In this document: one piece after another, positions 15,518-24,455 of the stretch
How the letters are laid out: each line of letters begins with the position of its first letter
Numbering within the stretch: the stretch's first letter is position 1
Source of the DNA: Micromonospora sp. WMMD1128
Lineage (GTDB): Bacteria > Actinomycetota > Actinomycetes > Mycobacteriales > Micromonosporaceae
Assembly: GCF_027497235.1 (NCBI RefSeq)
Contig: NZ_CP114902.1
Location: 5,048,001-5,112,000 of the forward strand
DNA: 64,000 bases
Direction: 5' to 3'
Made by a program: the position numbers and the translations under genes
Notes under the pieces: generated by a model
What the model was told of the DNA's origin: nothing
What the model saw: the letters and a program-made list of their open reading frames with translations, nothing else
Databases searched by the model: none

Positions 15518-16762
15518 GTGGACGGTGTGCGAGGAATGACAGACGACATGACGATCGGCCAGCGCGTCGCCTTCTACCGGCGGCGGCGCGGACTCTCCCA
15601 AGAGGTGCTGGCCGGCCTGGTCGGAAAGACACAGGAATGGCTGCGCAAGGTCGAGACGAACCGGGCCGACCTGGACCGCCTCTCGGTCATCCGCGCGATC
15701 GCCAAAGCCCTCGACGTGTCCCTCGGGGACCTGATCGGCGCACCGAGCCTGTTCGAGTGGTCCGACGACTCAGGTCGCGAAACCATCCCCGCGTTACGCG
15801 CCGCGCTCCACGACTACCGGCATCTCGCGCCCACGCTGGCCAGTCCGGCCGCCGTCGAGGCCCCCGCCCTGCGTGAGATCGAGAACGACGTCGCCGAGAT
15901 CTGGACCGCCTACCAGCACTCGCGGTACGGCACCCTCGCCCGCCGGCTCCCCTACCTCATCCACGACTGCCTCACCGCCACCGAGGCGTACGACGGCGAC
16001 GATGGCGAGCGCGCACACGCGATGACCGCCTACGCACACCAGCTCGCCGCGCTGTTCCTCACCAAGCTCGGCGAAGGCGATCTCGCCTGGACCGCAGCCA
16101 GCCGAGGACTTACCGCCGCCAACAGCAGTCAGGACCACGTCGTCATCGGCTCACTCAGCCGTTCCGCCGCGCACTCCCTGGTCTCGATCGGCGAATTCGC
16201 GCAGGCCCGTGGCCTCGCCGCCACCGCGGCGCAGTTCCTCGAACCACGGCTGACCAGGCCCACAGCGCAACTGTTGTCGGTCTACGGCAGTCTGCACCTG
16301 GTCTGCGCGCTCGCCGCTGCCCGGGACGACGACCGCGCATCCGCGGGCACTCATATTGCCGAGGCCGACGCCGCAGCCAGCCGGCTCGGCGCCGACGGCA
16401 ATCACGTGTGGACCGCCTTCGGGCCCACCAACGTGTCGATCCACAAGACAACCGTGGCGATGGAACTCGGCGACGTGCAACGCGCCATCGCCATCGGCAC
16501 GCCCCTCGATACCGGTTCGATGCCCATCGAGCGGCAGGTCCGCCACGCCATCGAGACCGCGCGAGCGCTAGCCCGCTGGAACCGCATCGACGACGCCCTC
16601 GGCGCACTCTTGGAAGCCGAGGTAATCGGCCCGGACCAGGTGCGCTACCACCGGCTGTCCCGCGACCTCGTCCGGGACATCCTCACCCGCCCCCGACCGC
16701 CCCGACTCGCCGTGGAACTCAGCGAGCGGATGGGCGTCCGGTCGGGACGACCCCGCTGGTAG
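15518..16762 (+). CDS. XRE-family regulator with TPR-like sensor region
   Basis: A 414-aa transcriptional regulator. Residues about 12-70 form an XRE HTH (GQRVAFYRRRRGLSQEVLAG, then a WLRKVETNR recognition segment). The remainder is an all-helical array resembling tetratricopeptide repeats, the architecture of actinomycete regulators that bind a small signal or peptide. The GTG at 15518 has GAAGGG upstream; in-frame ATGs at 15536 and 15548 are also possible and the latter begins right at the HTH. It is divergent from the biosynthetic operon and probably controls it. Confidence 0.83.
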   Translation: MDGVRGMTDDMTIGQRVAFYRRRRGLSQEVLAGLVGKTQEWLRKVETNRADLDRLSVIRAIAKALDVSLGDLIGAPSLFEWSDDSGRETIPALRAALHDYRHLAPTLASPAAVEAPALREIENDVAEIWTAYQHSRYGTLARRLPYLIHDCLTATEAYDGDDGERAHAMTAYAHQLAALFLTKLGEGDLAWTAASRGLTAANSSQDHVVIGSLSRSAAHSLVSIGEFAQARGLAATAAQFLEPRLTRPTAQLLSVYGSLHLVCALAAARDDDRASAGTHIAEADAAASRLGADGNHVWTAFGPTNVSIHKTTVAMELGDVQRAIAIGTPLDTGSMPIERQVRHAIETARALARWNRIDDALGALLEAEVIGPDQVRYHRLSRDLVRDILTRPRPPRLAVELSERMGVRSGRPRW

Positions 16763-16768
16763 CCGTGG

Positions 16769-17443
16769 TCAGATCAGCCGGCTCGTGTAGCCGGCCGCCA
16801 CCAGGCGCTCGAAGGCAGCCCGTACCTCGTCCGGCATTTCCTGCGGGATCGCGAAACCGCGCTCGGCATATACCTCGATCCGCTGCGTGTCCCCGACCAG
16901 CATGTCCACCACTCGCCGCGGGTCACCGATGCTGCGCACGTAGTCGTCTAGTTCCAACGGATTCGACGCGCACACCACGTCGACCTCCGGCCACATCAGC
17001 TTGCAGGTCGCGTACGCCCGGCGCTGCTGGTACGGCCGCGACATGATCAGCACCGACCGGACCGTGATCTGCCACTCGGCGAGGAGGGCACGCGAGAACT
17101 CCAGGTTCTCGGCGGTGTTCGTCGCCCGTGGCTCCACGAGAATCGACTCCGCCGGCACGCCCTGCTCGACCGCGTACTCGCGGTAGTGCACCGCCTCGCC
17201 GCGCGGGAACCGCTCCACCGTCGTCGGCGCGTTCGCGCCGGTGAACACGATCCACGGGAACAGGCCCTGGTGGAACAGCCGCGTCGCGATCACCGCGACA
17301 CCCAGGTCATGGCTGCCCAGCCCGATCCCCACGTCACACGGACGCAACTCGTGGTGCATGTCGTGGTAGCGCCACAGCGTCTCCACGTCTGCCCGAATCT
17401 CGCCGGGGATCGACTCCGCCGGCGCTGCCGTATGCCGGTGCAT
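16769..17443 (-). CDS. YdcF/SanA-like DUF218 domain protein
   Basis: A 224-aa protein with the DUF218 fold. Recognisable parts are GIGLGSHDLGVAVIATRLF, then IVFTGANAP, SILVEPRATNTAENLEF and SVLIMSRPYQQRRAYA, in the usual order. Members bind nucleotide-like ligands and some affect envelope or antibiotic tolerance; the activity is not established. No membrane segment is visible, unlike SanA. It lies 22 bp after the Phd-like gene on the same strand, so they may be co-transcribed. Confidence 0.8.
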   Translation of the reverse strand: MHRHTAAPAESIPGEIRADVETLWRYHDMHHELRPCDVGIGLGSHDLGVAVIATRLFHQGLFPWIVFTGANAPTTVERFPRGEAVHYREYAVEQGVPAESILVEPRATNTAENLEFSRALLAEWQITVRSVLIMSRPYQQRRAYATCKLMWPEVDVVCASNPLELDDYVRSIGDPRRVVDMLVGDTQRIEVYAERGFAIPQEMPDEVRAAFERLVAAGYTSRLI

Positions 17444-17465
17444 CAGCGCCTACCGGGCAGGACCG

Positions 17466-17672
17466 TCACCGGGTCCCCTCGTCGGGCCTTCCGAGGGCCG
17501 CCAGGCCCGCCCTCGCCACCTCCAGCGGAACGACCGCGGCTACCGGCTCGTCCCGCTCGCTCAGGTAGACGACCTGGCCCTCCCGCACACTCCGCAGAAG
17601 TTCCGGCAGCACCGCCGACACCGCGAGGTCGTCAGGGGTGGCATAGGTGCGGTCCGCGCTCGGTTCCCTCAT
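17466..17672 (-). CDS. Phd/YefM-like antitoxin domain protein
   Basis: A 68-aa protein with the Phd-type pattern: a short N-terminal helix, LPELLRSVREGQVVYLSERDEPVAAVVPLE, and a C-terminal tail. This resembles antitoxins that bind DNA with the N-terminus and block a toxin with the tail. No RelE/Doc/PIN toxin follows; the next gene is the DUF218 protein. GAGGG lies just before the ATG. It is either an orphan antitoxin or a partner of an unrecognised toxin. Confidence 0.6.
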   Translation of the reverse strand: MREPSADRTYATPDDLAVSAVLPELLRSVREGQVVYLSERDEPVAAVVPLEVARAGLAALGRPDEGTR

Positions 17673-17928
17673 GCCCTCAGCGTAGGGGCGACCAGGCAGT
17701 AGGACGAAGCCGACTCCACGCGAACGCCCGGTCCCACCCGCATCTTCGAACCATGATCAGCGCCGATCCAACCGGAACCACGTTCGGTTAGGCCGCCATG
17801 GGCATCACGTCTACCGTGGCCGAAACGGTCCAACGGCTCCCGAGCACCCACCGAGCGACCACCCACCAAAGACGTACGCGAAAAGGGCCCAAATCCGGTG
17901 TGAACCACCAGGTCGGGGCCTTGCTCGT

Positions 17929-18004
17929 TGGTGCGCCGCCAGGGACTCGAACCCCGAACCCGCGGATTAAGAGTCCGCTGCTCTGCCAGTTGAGCTAGCG
18001 GCGC
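17929..18004 (-). tRNA. tRNA-Lys(CTT)
   Basis: A full cloverleaf with a perfect 7-bp acceptor stem (GCGCCGC/GCGGCGC), anticodon loop CTCTTAA with CTT, T-arm and encoded CCA. It is identical to the tRNA at 30007-30082. The upstream 30 bp (18005-18035) resemble those of the second copy, including a TAACGT -10 like that copy's TAAGGT. Its 3' half is duplicated at 8265-8322, so the DNA to its left looks like an insertion at this tRNA. Confidence 0.95.
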
Positions 18005-18066
18005 TCATCGGCAACGGGACGAGACGTTAGCAGTCCCCGCGCCGGCCCACGACGGCAGGGGCGGCC

Positions 18067-21000
18067 TCATCGCACCACGAGCGTGACCTGGCCGGTCGCG
18101 GTCCCGGACGGGTCGACGAGCAGCGCGTACTCTCCGGTCGCCGGCAGCACTGTCGGCACGATGTCGCCGGTGCCGTTGATCACGCAGCCGGTGGCGATCG
18201 TGCTGCCGTCGGGGGCGCGCAGCGCCAGCACGCCGCACTGGTCGGGCAGCGTCGCGGCGGTCGCGGTCACCGCCACCGACGTGCCGGCGGCGGCGGTGAA
18301 CCGGTAGCTGCTGACCGCGCCGGGCCGGTCGATGTCGGCGACCACCGGCGGCCCGCCGACCGTGAGGGGACCGTCCCGGTCCCGGCCGGTGACCAGACGC
18401 AGCGTGACGGTGCCGGTGCCGCGTTCCACCGGGTCGACGAGCACGGTGTACGTGCCGTCGGCGGGCAGGAGCGTACCGTCGACCTCGCCGACGCCGTTGA
18501 CCACGCAGCCACTGTTCAGCAACTGTCCGTCCGCGTCCCGCAGTTCCAGTGGGGAGCACTGGTCGGTGAGCGTGCTGGCGGTCACCTCGACGAAGACCCG
18601 GTCCCCCTGGTGGCCGGTGAACCGGTAGCGCGCCCGGGCGCCTGGTTGCTCGATCGTCGCGGTCGTCGTCGGGCCGTTCGGCGCGAGGGTGCCCTCGCTG
18701 TCCCGGGCCACGTAGACGCGGACGGCGGCGCGACCGGTGTCACCGGGGGCGGCGGCGACACGCAGCGCGTATGTGCCGGTGGCGGTGAGGTCGACGCGGT
18801 CGACGTAGCCGGCGCCCCTGATGTTGCAGCCGCTCGCGATGTCCCGGCCGCCCGGGTCGACGAGCAGGTACGGCGAGCAGCGGTCGCCGATGCCGGGCGC
18901 GGTGACGTCGACGAAGACGGCGTCACCGGCGCGGCCGGCGAAGGTCAGCGGGTCACCGCCGGGGGTCAGGCTGGCGGTGGCGACAGGTACGGCGGTGATC
19001 GGCGTGCCGGCCGGCGGGGCGACCCGTTCGGTGGTGGCGCCGGCCACGGCGAATTCGGGACGCCCGCTGACGGCGACGTCGAAGACGCACTCGGCGAGCG
19101 GGCCGGGCGCGGTGACGCCGGCCCACCGGCACATCCGCTCCGCCGTGGCGCGCCGGGCCGGATCGAGGTCGGCGGCGGTCACCTCCCGCTCGGGGAAGCT
19201 CCGGTCGGTGAACGTGCCGGTGTTCTCCCCGTCGGCGTAGGGGAACAGCGAGCGGTCCGCGGTGATCCGCCAACTGTCCGCGTACGCCGGGTAGAGCCGG
19301 GCGAAGGGCACGGGCTGGGTGAGGGGCGGTCCGGCGGCGGGCGCGATGTCGTCGGCCGGGTCGCCGTCGAAGTCGCCGAGCAGGCCGCGTACCTTCCCGG
19401 CCCGGCCGTCGGCGAGGTGGACCAGCACCCGGTAGCCGTAGCGGCCGATCTGGTCCACCGCCGCCGCGGACCCGTCCGGCCACGTCACGTCGTACCCGTC
19501 GTCGGGTCCGGTGTCGGAGGGGCGGCGGGTGAGGCTGCCGCCGCCGGCCAGGTCGGTGCGGTCCGGCGGCGCGGCCAGCGGCGTCCCGTCGACGTGTACG
19601 CGGGTGGCGCCGCCGGTGAGGGTGAGCGCGACGCGGTGGGCGCCGAGCCGGAACGCCACCGCGGAGTTGACCGAGGCGGTGCGGGTGCCGGCCATCGGCG
19701 CCTGCCGGACCTGCACCTCAAGCGGGTCGCCGCCGGTGGACGCGACGAGCGTGAACTCGCCGACGGCCTGGAAGTCGTAGGCGACCCGGTCGAAGGTGAC
19801 CAGGTGTGGGTCGCCGTTGCTGCCACCGCAGTCGGCTCCGTTCTCGCAGAGCTTCACCGGCCCCTTCGGCGGCGGCGTCTTCTTCGCCGGCTTCTTGCAC
19901 TCGTCGAGGCTCTTCGGCAGCGTCTTTTCCTTGTACTGCTTGCGCGGCGACAGGCCCTTCGCGGCCCGGTAGCGGTTCTCCGCGAGCGTCGCCTTCACCT
20001 CCGCCGTGGGGATCCCGGTGCTCCCGCACTCGCCCGCCGGGACCGCGTCGCGGGAGATGTCGTCGGCGTGGTTCAGCTCGTGGTAGAGCGCGGCGCACGG
20101 GTCCCGGGCCACCCCGTCGTCGTACGGGTCGGTGGAGGTCGGGTTCCAGGTGACCGTGGACGAGCCCTTGCCGTCGGCGCTGTCCGGGGTCTCGAACGCG
20201 CCCGAGCCGCCCGGGGTGGGGATGATCCGCACCTTCGGGCTCTTCCTGTCCTTCAGCCGGGGCAGCACGCCGGACGGGTCCCCGCCCGGCTCGGCGAATC
20301 CTTTCAGGCAGCCGTCGACCGCGGCCTGAAAGTCGACGCCCTTGATCGGCACGCCCCCGGTCGGGTCGACCGTGTAGTCGGCCCGGGCCGGCCGGGATCC
20401 GCCGCCGACAAGCGCGCCGGCGGCGACCAGCAGCAGGGCCACGGCGGCGGCGGTCGGCCGCCGCCGGCGCGTCCACAGCACGACCACGAGCGCGGCCAGG
20501 AGCAGCAGCAGCGCCCCGGCGGCGGGCCAGAGCCAGCGGCGACCGGACGCACCGCGGTCGCTGACGGTGAACGTGGCGGTCCGCAGCTCCGTGGCGCCCG
20601 GGCAGAGGTTCGCGACGCCGGTGACCGGCAGGGTCACGTAGCCGGCCGTGACCTCGTACCGTCCGGAGGCGCCGACCGGCCAGAGCGAGTCCAGGCCGCC
20701 GCCGTCTCCGGTGGCGGCCACCGAACGGAGCACGACGTCGCCGGGCGCGTCGCCGTCGTGCAGCCGGACGCCGGTCAGTGCCACGGTCGCGGTCGCGCCG
20801 GGTCCGACGGTGGCCAGGCCCGCGGTGGCGACGGCGGCGATCCCGTCGTCGTGGAAGCTGCGGGCGAGCACCGGCGTGAGGTCGCGCCCGTCCCGGCGTA
20901 CCCCGGTGATCTGGGCGGTGCCGACGGCGCTGGTGGGCAGCGCGCACGCCGACCCGGTGGAGTTGGTGACGGTGAGGTCCAGGCGGACCTGGTCGCCGGC

Positions 21001-21132
21001 GCGGTAGTCCGCCTGGGCCGGTCGCAGGGCCAGGCCGAGGCCGCCGTCGTCGGCGGCGGCGCTCGCCGTCCCGAACGCCAGGGCCGCCAGCGGTACGGCG
21101 AGCCCGGTCGCGAATCGCACCGTCCACGTCAT
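18067..21132 (-). CDS. Large secreted multidomain protein: M91-like peptidase, VWD domain and PPC-like repeats
   Basis: A 1021-aa envelope or secreted protein. A signal peptide (1-27) is followed by an extracellular beta domain (to about 190), a transmembrane helix (201-222), then a second hydrophobic segment (229-248) ending in an ARA-type cleavage motif as if a second export signal were fused in. Next comes a zinc-peptidase-like region with HELNH (351-355) and AENRYRAAKGL, as in M91-type effectors, a Lys/Pro linker, and a von Willebrand type D domain (GGSNGDPHLVTFD at 436-448). The C-terminus has three repeats of about 115 aa with paired Cys. The ATG at 21132 lies 7 nt after TACAGT, so translation is probably leaderless. 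Function unknown. Confidence 0.75.
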   Translation of the reverse strand: MTWTVRFATGLAVPLAALAFGTASAAADDGGLGLALRPAQADYRAGDQVRLDLTVTNSTGSACALPTSAVGTAQITGVRRDGRDLTPVLARSFHDDGIAAVATAGLATVGPGATATVALTGVRLHDGDAPGDVVLRSVAATGDGGGLDSLWPVGASGRYEVTAGYVTLPVTGVANLCPGATELRTATFTVSDRGASGRRWLWPAAGALLLLLAALVVVLWTRRRRPTAAAVALLLVAAGALVGGGSRPARADYTVDPTGGVPIKGVDFQAAVDGCLKGFAEPGGDPSGVLPRLKDRKSPKVRIIPTPGGSGAFETPDSADGKGSSTVTWNPTSTDPYDDGVARDPCAALYHELNHADDISRDAVPAGECGSTGIPTAEVKATLAENRYRAAKGLSPRKQYKEKTLPKSLDECKKPAKKTPPPKGPVKLCENGADCGGSNGDPHLVTFDRVAYDFQAVGEFTLVASTGGDPLEVQVRQAPMAGTRTASVNSAVAFRLGAHRVALTLTGGATRVHVDGTPLAAPPDRTDLAGGGSLTRRPSDTGPDDGYDVTWPDGSAAAVDQIGRYGYRVLVHLADGRAGKVRGLLGDFDGDPADDIAPAAGPPLTQPVPFARLYPAYADSWRITADRSLFPYADGENTGTFTDRSFPEREVTAADLDPARRATAERMCRWAGVTAPGPLAECVFDVAVSGRPEFAVAGATTERVAPPAGTPITAVPVATASLTPGGDPLTFAGRAGDAVFVDVTAPGIGDRCSPYLLVDPGGRDIASGCNIRGAGYVDRVDLTATGTYALRVAAAPGDTGRAAVRVYVARDSEGTLAPNGPTTTATIEQPGARARYRFTGHQGDRVFVEVTASTLTDQCSPLELRDADGQLLNSGCVVNGVGEVDGTLLPADGTYTVLVDPVERGTGTVTLRLVTGRDRDGPLTVGGPPVVADIDRPGAVSSYRFTAAAGTSVAVTATAATLPDQCGVLALRAPDGSTIATGCVINGTGDIVPTVLPATGEYALLVDPSGTATGQVTLVVR

Positions 21133-21616
21133 GGTGGGGACTGTAGGGGCGCGGGGCCGCCGATCCCGGTGCTCTGTCGGGGACCGGTCCGTCCGGCGGC
21201 TGCTGGCGGGGGTGCTGGCGAGCGCGACCGAGCGGGCCGGTGCGGAGCCGGCGGGACGGGCCGTCGGTGGAGGCGTTCCTCGCGCCGGGCGTGCCGGCCG
21301 GTTGACCTTCCGTCGCCGCGAGCGGAGCACGGTCCGCGCTGACGCGACTCATTGACGATCACCGAATCGTGTAGGCATAATCGCATCGGAGCCGGGCTGG
21401 CCCACAGGCCGTACGACATGGTGCGTTCAGAGCCGACGAGAGCTGCCGGCCGGCGCATCGTGTCCACCGACACGACATCGCTGCCAGCGCGTCGCCGAGG
21501 TCGCCCGCCGCCCTTTCCACCGGCGCGCCTCGACGGGACACGGCGCGGACCGACTCCGGGCAACTCGATCCGCACGGCGCCGAGCAGCACCTCGACCGCC
21601 AGCGGAGACGACACCG
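21133..21616. promoter_or_regulatory. Divergent region with strong promoter for the polysaccharide deacetylase
   Basis: The 484-bp gap contains TTGACG (21352-21357) and CATAAT (21376-21381), 18 bp apart on the plus strand, a good vegetative promoter. The inferred start near 21389 leaves a leader of about 225 nt before the deacetylase. On the minus strand TACAGT (21145-21140) is the -10 for the large secreted gene. I see no CebR-type palindrome and no credible ORF. Confidence 0.6.
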
Positions 21617-22762
21617 ATGAGATCCTTCCCACCCGGACGAACGACTGCCGCGACCGACTCGACCAGCCCGACCCGACCCGTGCGACGAACGGCGGCCGCG
21701 GTCGCCACCACCGCCGCGCTCCTGACCGCGGTGGCGTCCGGCCTGGCCGTCACCGCCGCGCCCTCGATGGCCGCCGCGTGCACCGGCTACGTGGCGCTGA
21801 CCTTCGACGACGGGCCCACCCCCGGCAACACCACCACGCTGATCAACACCCTCAAGGCCGCCGGGGTACGGGCGACCTTCTTCAACGTCGGCCAGAACGC
21901 GCAGGGTAACCAGGCGCTGGTCCGGGCCCAGCGGGACGCCGGGATGTGGATCGGCAACCACAGCTGGACGCACCCCCACATGACCCAGCTCAGCCAGGCG
22001 CAGATGACCTCGGAGATCTCCCAGACCCAGCAGGTGATCCAGCAGGCCACCGGCACGGCGCCCAAGCTGTTCCGGCCGCCGTACCTGGAGTCGAACGGGA
22101 CGCTGCGGGCGGTCGAGGCCCAGTTCGGGCTGACCGAGATCAACGCCGATGTGGACTCCCAGGACTGGAACAACGCCAGCACCGACCAGATCGTGCAGAA
22201 CGCCCGGCGGCTCCAGGCCGGCCAGTCCATCCTCATGCACGACTGGCCGGCCAACACCATCGCGGCCATCCCGCGCATCGTCAGCGACCTCGCCGGCCGT
22301 GGCCTGTGCGCCGGCATGATCTCACCGGCCACCGGACGAGCGGTCGCCCCGGACGGCGGCACGCCCACCACCGCACCCCCCACCACGGCACCGCCCACCA
22401 CCGCACCCCCGACCACCGCGCCGCCCACCACCGCACCGCCCACCACCCCGCCGCCGGACCCCTCGGGACCCTGCACCGCCACCTACCGGCTCGTCAGCAG
22501 TTGGACCGGCGGTTTCCAGGGCGAGGTGACCGTGAGCAGCACGACGGCCATCACCGGCTGGACGGTCCGGATGACCCTGGCCGGCGGGCAGAGCATCAAC
22601 AACGTGTGGAACGGCGTGGCCACCGGCGCCAGCGGCTCGGTAAGCGTGCGCAACGCCCCCTACAACGGCACCCTCAACGCCGGCGGGTCGACGAGCTTCG
22701 GCTTCCTCGGCAACGGCAACAGCTCACCGGCGCCGAGCGACATCACCTGCGCCGGCGCGTAA
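21617..22762 (+). CDS. Secreted CE4 polysaccharide deacetylase / acetylxylan esterase with CBM2
   Basis: A 381-aa exported esterase. A long signal region (to about residue 53) precedes a NodB-homology domain with all active-site motifs: TFDDGP (catalytic Asp), HSWTH (metal His pair), RPPYLESN, DVDSQDWN and ILMHDW. A TTAPP-repeat linker (about 250-278) leads to a C-terminal family 2 carbohydrate-binding module with the Cys pair and conserved Trp residues. In actinomycetes this layout fits acetylxylan esterase better than peptidoglycan deacetylase, and the adjoining CE2 and GH30 genes support xylan. GGAG lies upstream of the ATG. It is the first of three co-directional xylanolytic genes. Confidence 0.9.
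   Translation: MRSFPPGRTTAATDSTSPTRPVRRTAAAVATTAALLTAVASGLAVTAAPSMAAACTGYVALTFDDGPTPGNTTTLINTLKAAGVRATFFNVGQNAQGNQALVRAQRDAGMWIGNHSWTHPHMTQLSQAQMTSEISQTQQVIQQATGTAPKLFRPPYLESNGTLRAVEAQFGLTEINADVDSQDWNNASTDQIVQNARRLQAGQSILMHDWPANTIAAIPRIVSDLAGRGLCAGMISPATGRAVAPDGGTPTTAPPTTAPPTTAPPTTAPPTTAPPTTPPPDPSGPCTATYRLVSSWTGGFQGEVTVSSTTAITGWTVRMTLAGGQSINNVWNGVATGASGSVSVRNAPYNGTLNAGGSTSFGFLGNGNSSPAPSDITCAGA
22368..22452. repeat. Tandem linker repeats encoding TTAPP units
   Basis: Short degenerate direct repeats of about 15-18 bp encode the (P)TTAPP linker of the CE4 protein. A similar run encoding TSAPP lies at about 23256-23318 in the next gene. Codon choice varies from unit to unit, so the repeats are kept by protein selection and are not a CRISPR array. 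Confidence 0.7.
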
Positions 22763-22796
22763 CGCCACCGCCGTCCCATCGTCCGGAGGACCACAG

Positions 22797-24347
22797 ATGC
22801 CACGCACCCGTACCCGACTGCGGTTGGCGGTGGCGGTGTGCACCACCGCCGCCGTCGCCGCGACCGGCGCACTCACCACCGCCGTCTCCGCGCAGGCCGC
22901 CGCCGGCTGTCGGGTCACCTACACGGTGACCAGTCAGTGGCCCGGAGGCTTCGGCGCGAACGTCGACGTCACCAACCTCGGCGATCCGCTCACCGGTTGG
23001 CGGTTGACGTGGTCGTTCACCGCCGGGCAGGTGGTCGGGCAGTCGTGGAACGGCACGGTGACCCAGTCCGGCGGCCGGGTCACCGTCACCAACGCCGGTT
23101 GGAACGGCAACCTCGGCACCGGGGCCGGCACGCAGTTCGGCTTCAGCGGCTCGTGGAACAACACGTCGAACCCGGTGCCGACGGACTTCGCGCTCAACGG
23201 CGTCACGTGCACTGGACGCCCGACCCCCACCACTTCGTTCACCAGCACCCCACCCACCAGCGCTCCGCCCACCAGCGCTCCGCCCACCAGCTCTCCGCCC
23301 ACCACCGCCCCGCCGCCGGCCTCCGGCGCGCTGGCGCAGACGAGCACCGTCGGGCGGGTCAGGGCGGCCGGAACCAGCGTCCAGTACACCTGGCCCGGCA
23401 TCTACTTCGAGGGACGGTTCCGCGGCACCGGCGTCGGGATCGTCCTCAACGACAGCCAGAACGACTACGCCGTGCAGATCGACGGCACGACCGTCGCCAC
23501 CCTGGTCACCCCCGGGCAGACCACCTACTGGGTCCGGAACCTCGCCGACGCCGACCACACCGTACGACTTGTCAAACGGACGGAGAGCCCGTGGGCCGCG
23601 GGCGAGTTCGGCGGTCTCGTCGCCGCCCCCGGCGGCGCGATCCTGGCCAAGCCGGCCGCCCGCAGCCGACAGATCGAGTTCATCGGTGACTCGTGGACCG
23701 CCGGCTACGGCAACATGTCGACGACCCGCGACTGCTCCGCCAACGGCGGGGTCACCCGAAACTCCAACGCCGACCTCACCTTCGGCGCCCTCACCGCGCA
23801 GAGCCTGAACGCCGACTACCAGCTCATCGCCTGGTCCGGCCTGGGCATGGTGCGCAACTACAACGGCGGAGGCACGGACAACTTCCGCACCCACTACGAG
23901 ACCGACCTGCAGGCGCTCTGGAACAGCACGACGTGGCAGAACCCGGGCACCTGGAAGCCGCAACTTGTCGTCGTCGGCCTGGGCATCAACGACTTCTCCA
24001 CCGCCCTCAACGCCGGTGAGCGGTGGACCACCCTCGACCAGCTCGCCGCCGACTTCCGCACCGCGTACCTGGGCTTCCTGGACAAACTGCGGGCCCGGTA
24101 CGGCCCCGACACGTACATCGTGCTCACCTACCCGGACCTGTCCAACACGCCGCTCGCCTCCTCGATCCAGCAGATCGTCCGGGCCCGCGCCGACCAGGGC
24201 GACGCCCGGGTCCGCTCGCTCTACTACGACGACAACGCCCTGGGCCTGGACAAGCTGGGCTGCGACTGGCACCCCTCCCGGCGCGACGACCAGCTCCTCG
24301 CCGGGGCGCTCACCCGGTTCATCGGCACCCTGCCGCTGACCTGGTAG
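22797..24347 (+). CDS. Secreted CE2-type acetyl esterase with N-terminal CBM2
   Basis: A 516-aa exported esterase. After a signal peptide (1-38, ending AQA) comes a family 2 carbohydrate-binding module (about 39-140), a TSAPP linker, a jelly-roll domain (about 180-290), and an SGNH hydrolase domain with IEFIGDSWTAGYG (nucleophile Ser), a block with GLGINDFS, and CDWHPS holding the catalytic Asp/His. Jelly roll plus SGNH is the CE2 layout, enzymes that remove acetyl groups from xylan or gluco-oligosaccharides. It starts 34 bp after the CE4 gene, with GGAGG before the ATG, and is probably in the same transcript. Confidence 0.87.
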   Translation: MPRTRTRLRLAVAVCTTAAVAATGALTTAVSAQAAAGCRVTYTVTSQWPGGFGANVDVTNLGDPLTGWRLTWSFTAGQVVGQSWNGTVTQSGGRVTVTNAGWNGNLGTGAGTQFGFSGSWNNTSNPVPTDFALNGVTCTGRPTPTTSFTSTPPTSAPPTSAPPTSSPPTTAPPPASGALAQTSTVGRVRAAGTSVQYTWPGIYFEGRFRGTGVGIVLNDSQNDYAVQIDGTTVATLVTPGQTTYWVRNLADADHTVRLVKRTESPWAAGEFGGLVAAPGGAILAKPAARSRQIEFIGDSWTAGYGNMSTTRDCSANGGVTRNSNADLTFGALTAQSLNADYQLIAWSGLGMVRNYNGGGTDNFRTHYETDLQALWNSTTWQNPGTWKPQLVVVGLGINDFSTALNAGERWTTLDQLAADFRTAYLGFLDKLRARYGPDTYIVLTYPDLSNTPLASSIQQIVRARADQGDARVRSLYYDDNALGLDKLGCDWHPSRRDDQLLAGALTRFIGTLPLTW

Positions 24348-24455
24348 CTCGGCACACGCCGAGACCACCACCGACACCGAGGTCGGGCCCGACCACCTCG
24401 GGCCGGCTCGGCCCGAGCCAGCCCGTACCACCACCAACAGCCAGGAGGACGAGAC

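Noticed and set aside
18610..21342. A 910-codon open frame on the plus strand
   Set aside because: It mirrors the large VWD-containing gene; composition is Gly/Arg-rich and no motif is present.
22360..23320. Short direct repeats as a possible CRISPR array
   Set aside because: They encode Thr/Ala/Pro linkers in frame, are only 15-18 bp apart, and lack unique spacers or cas genes.
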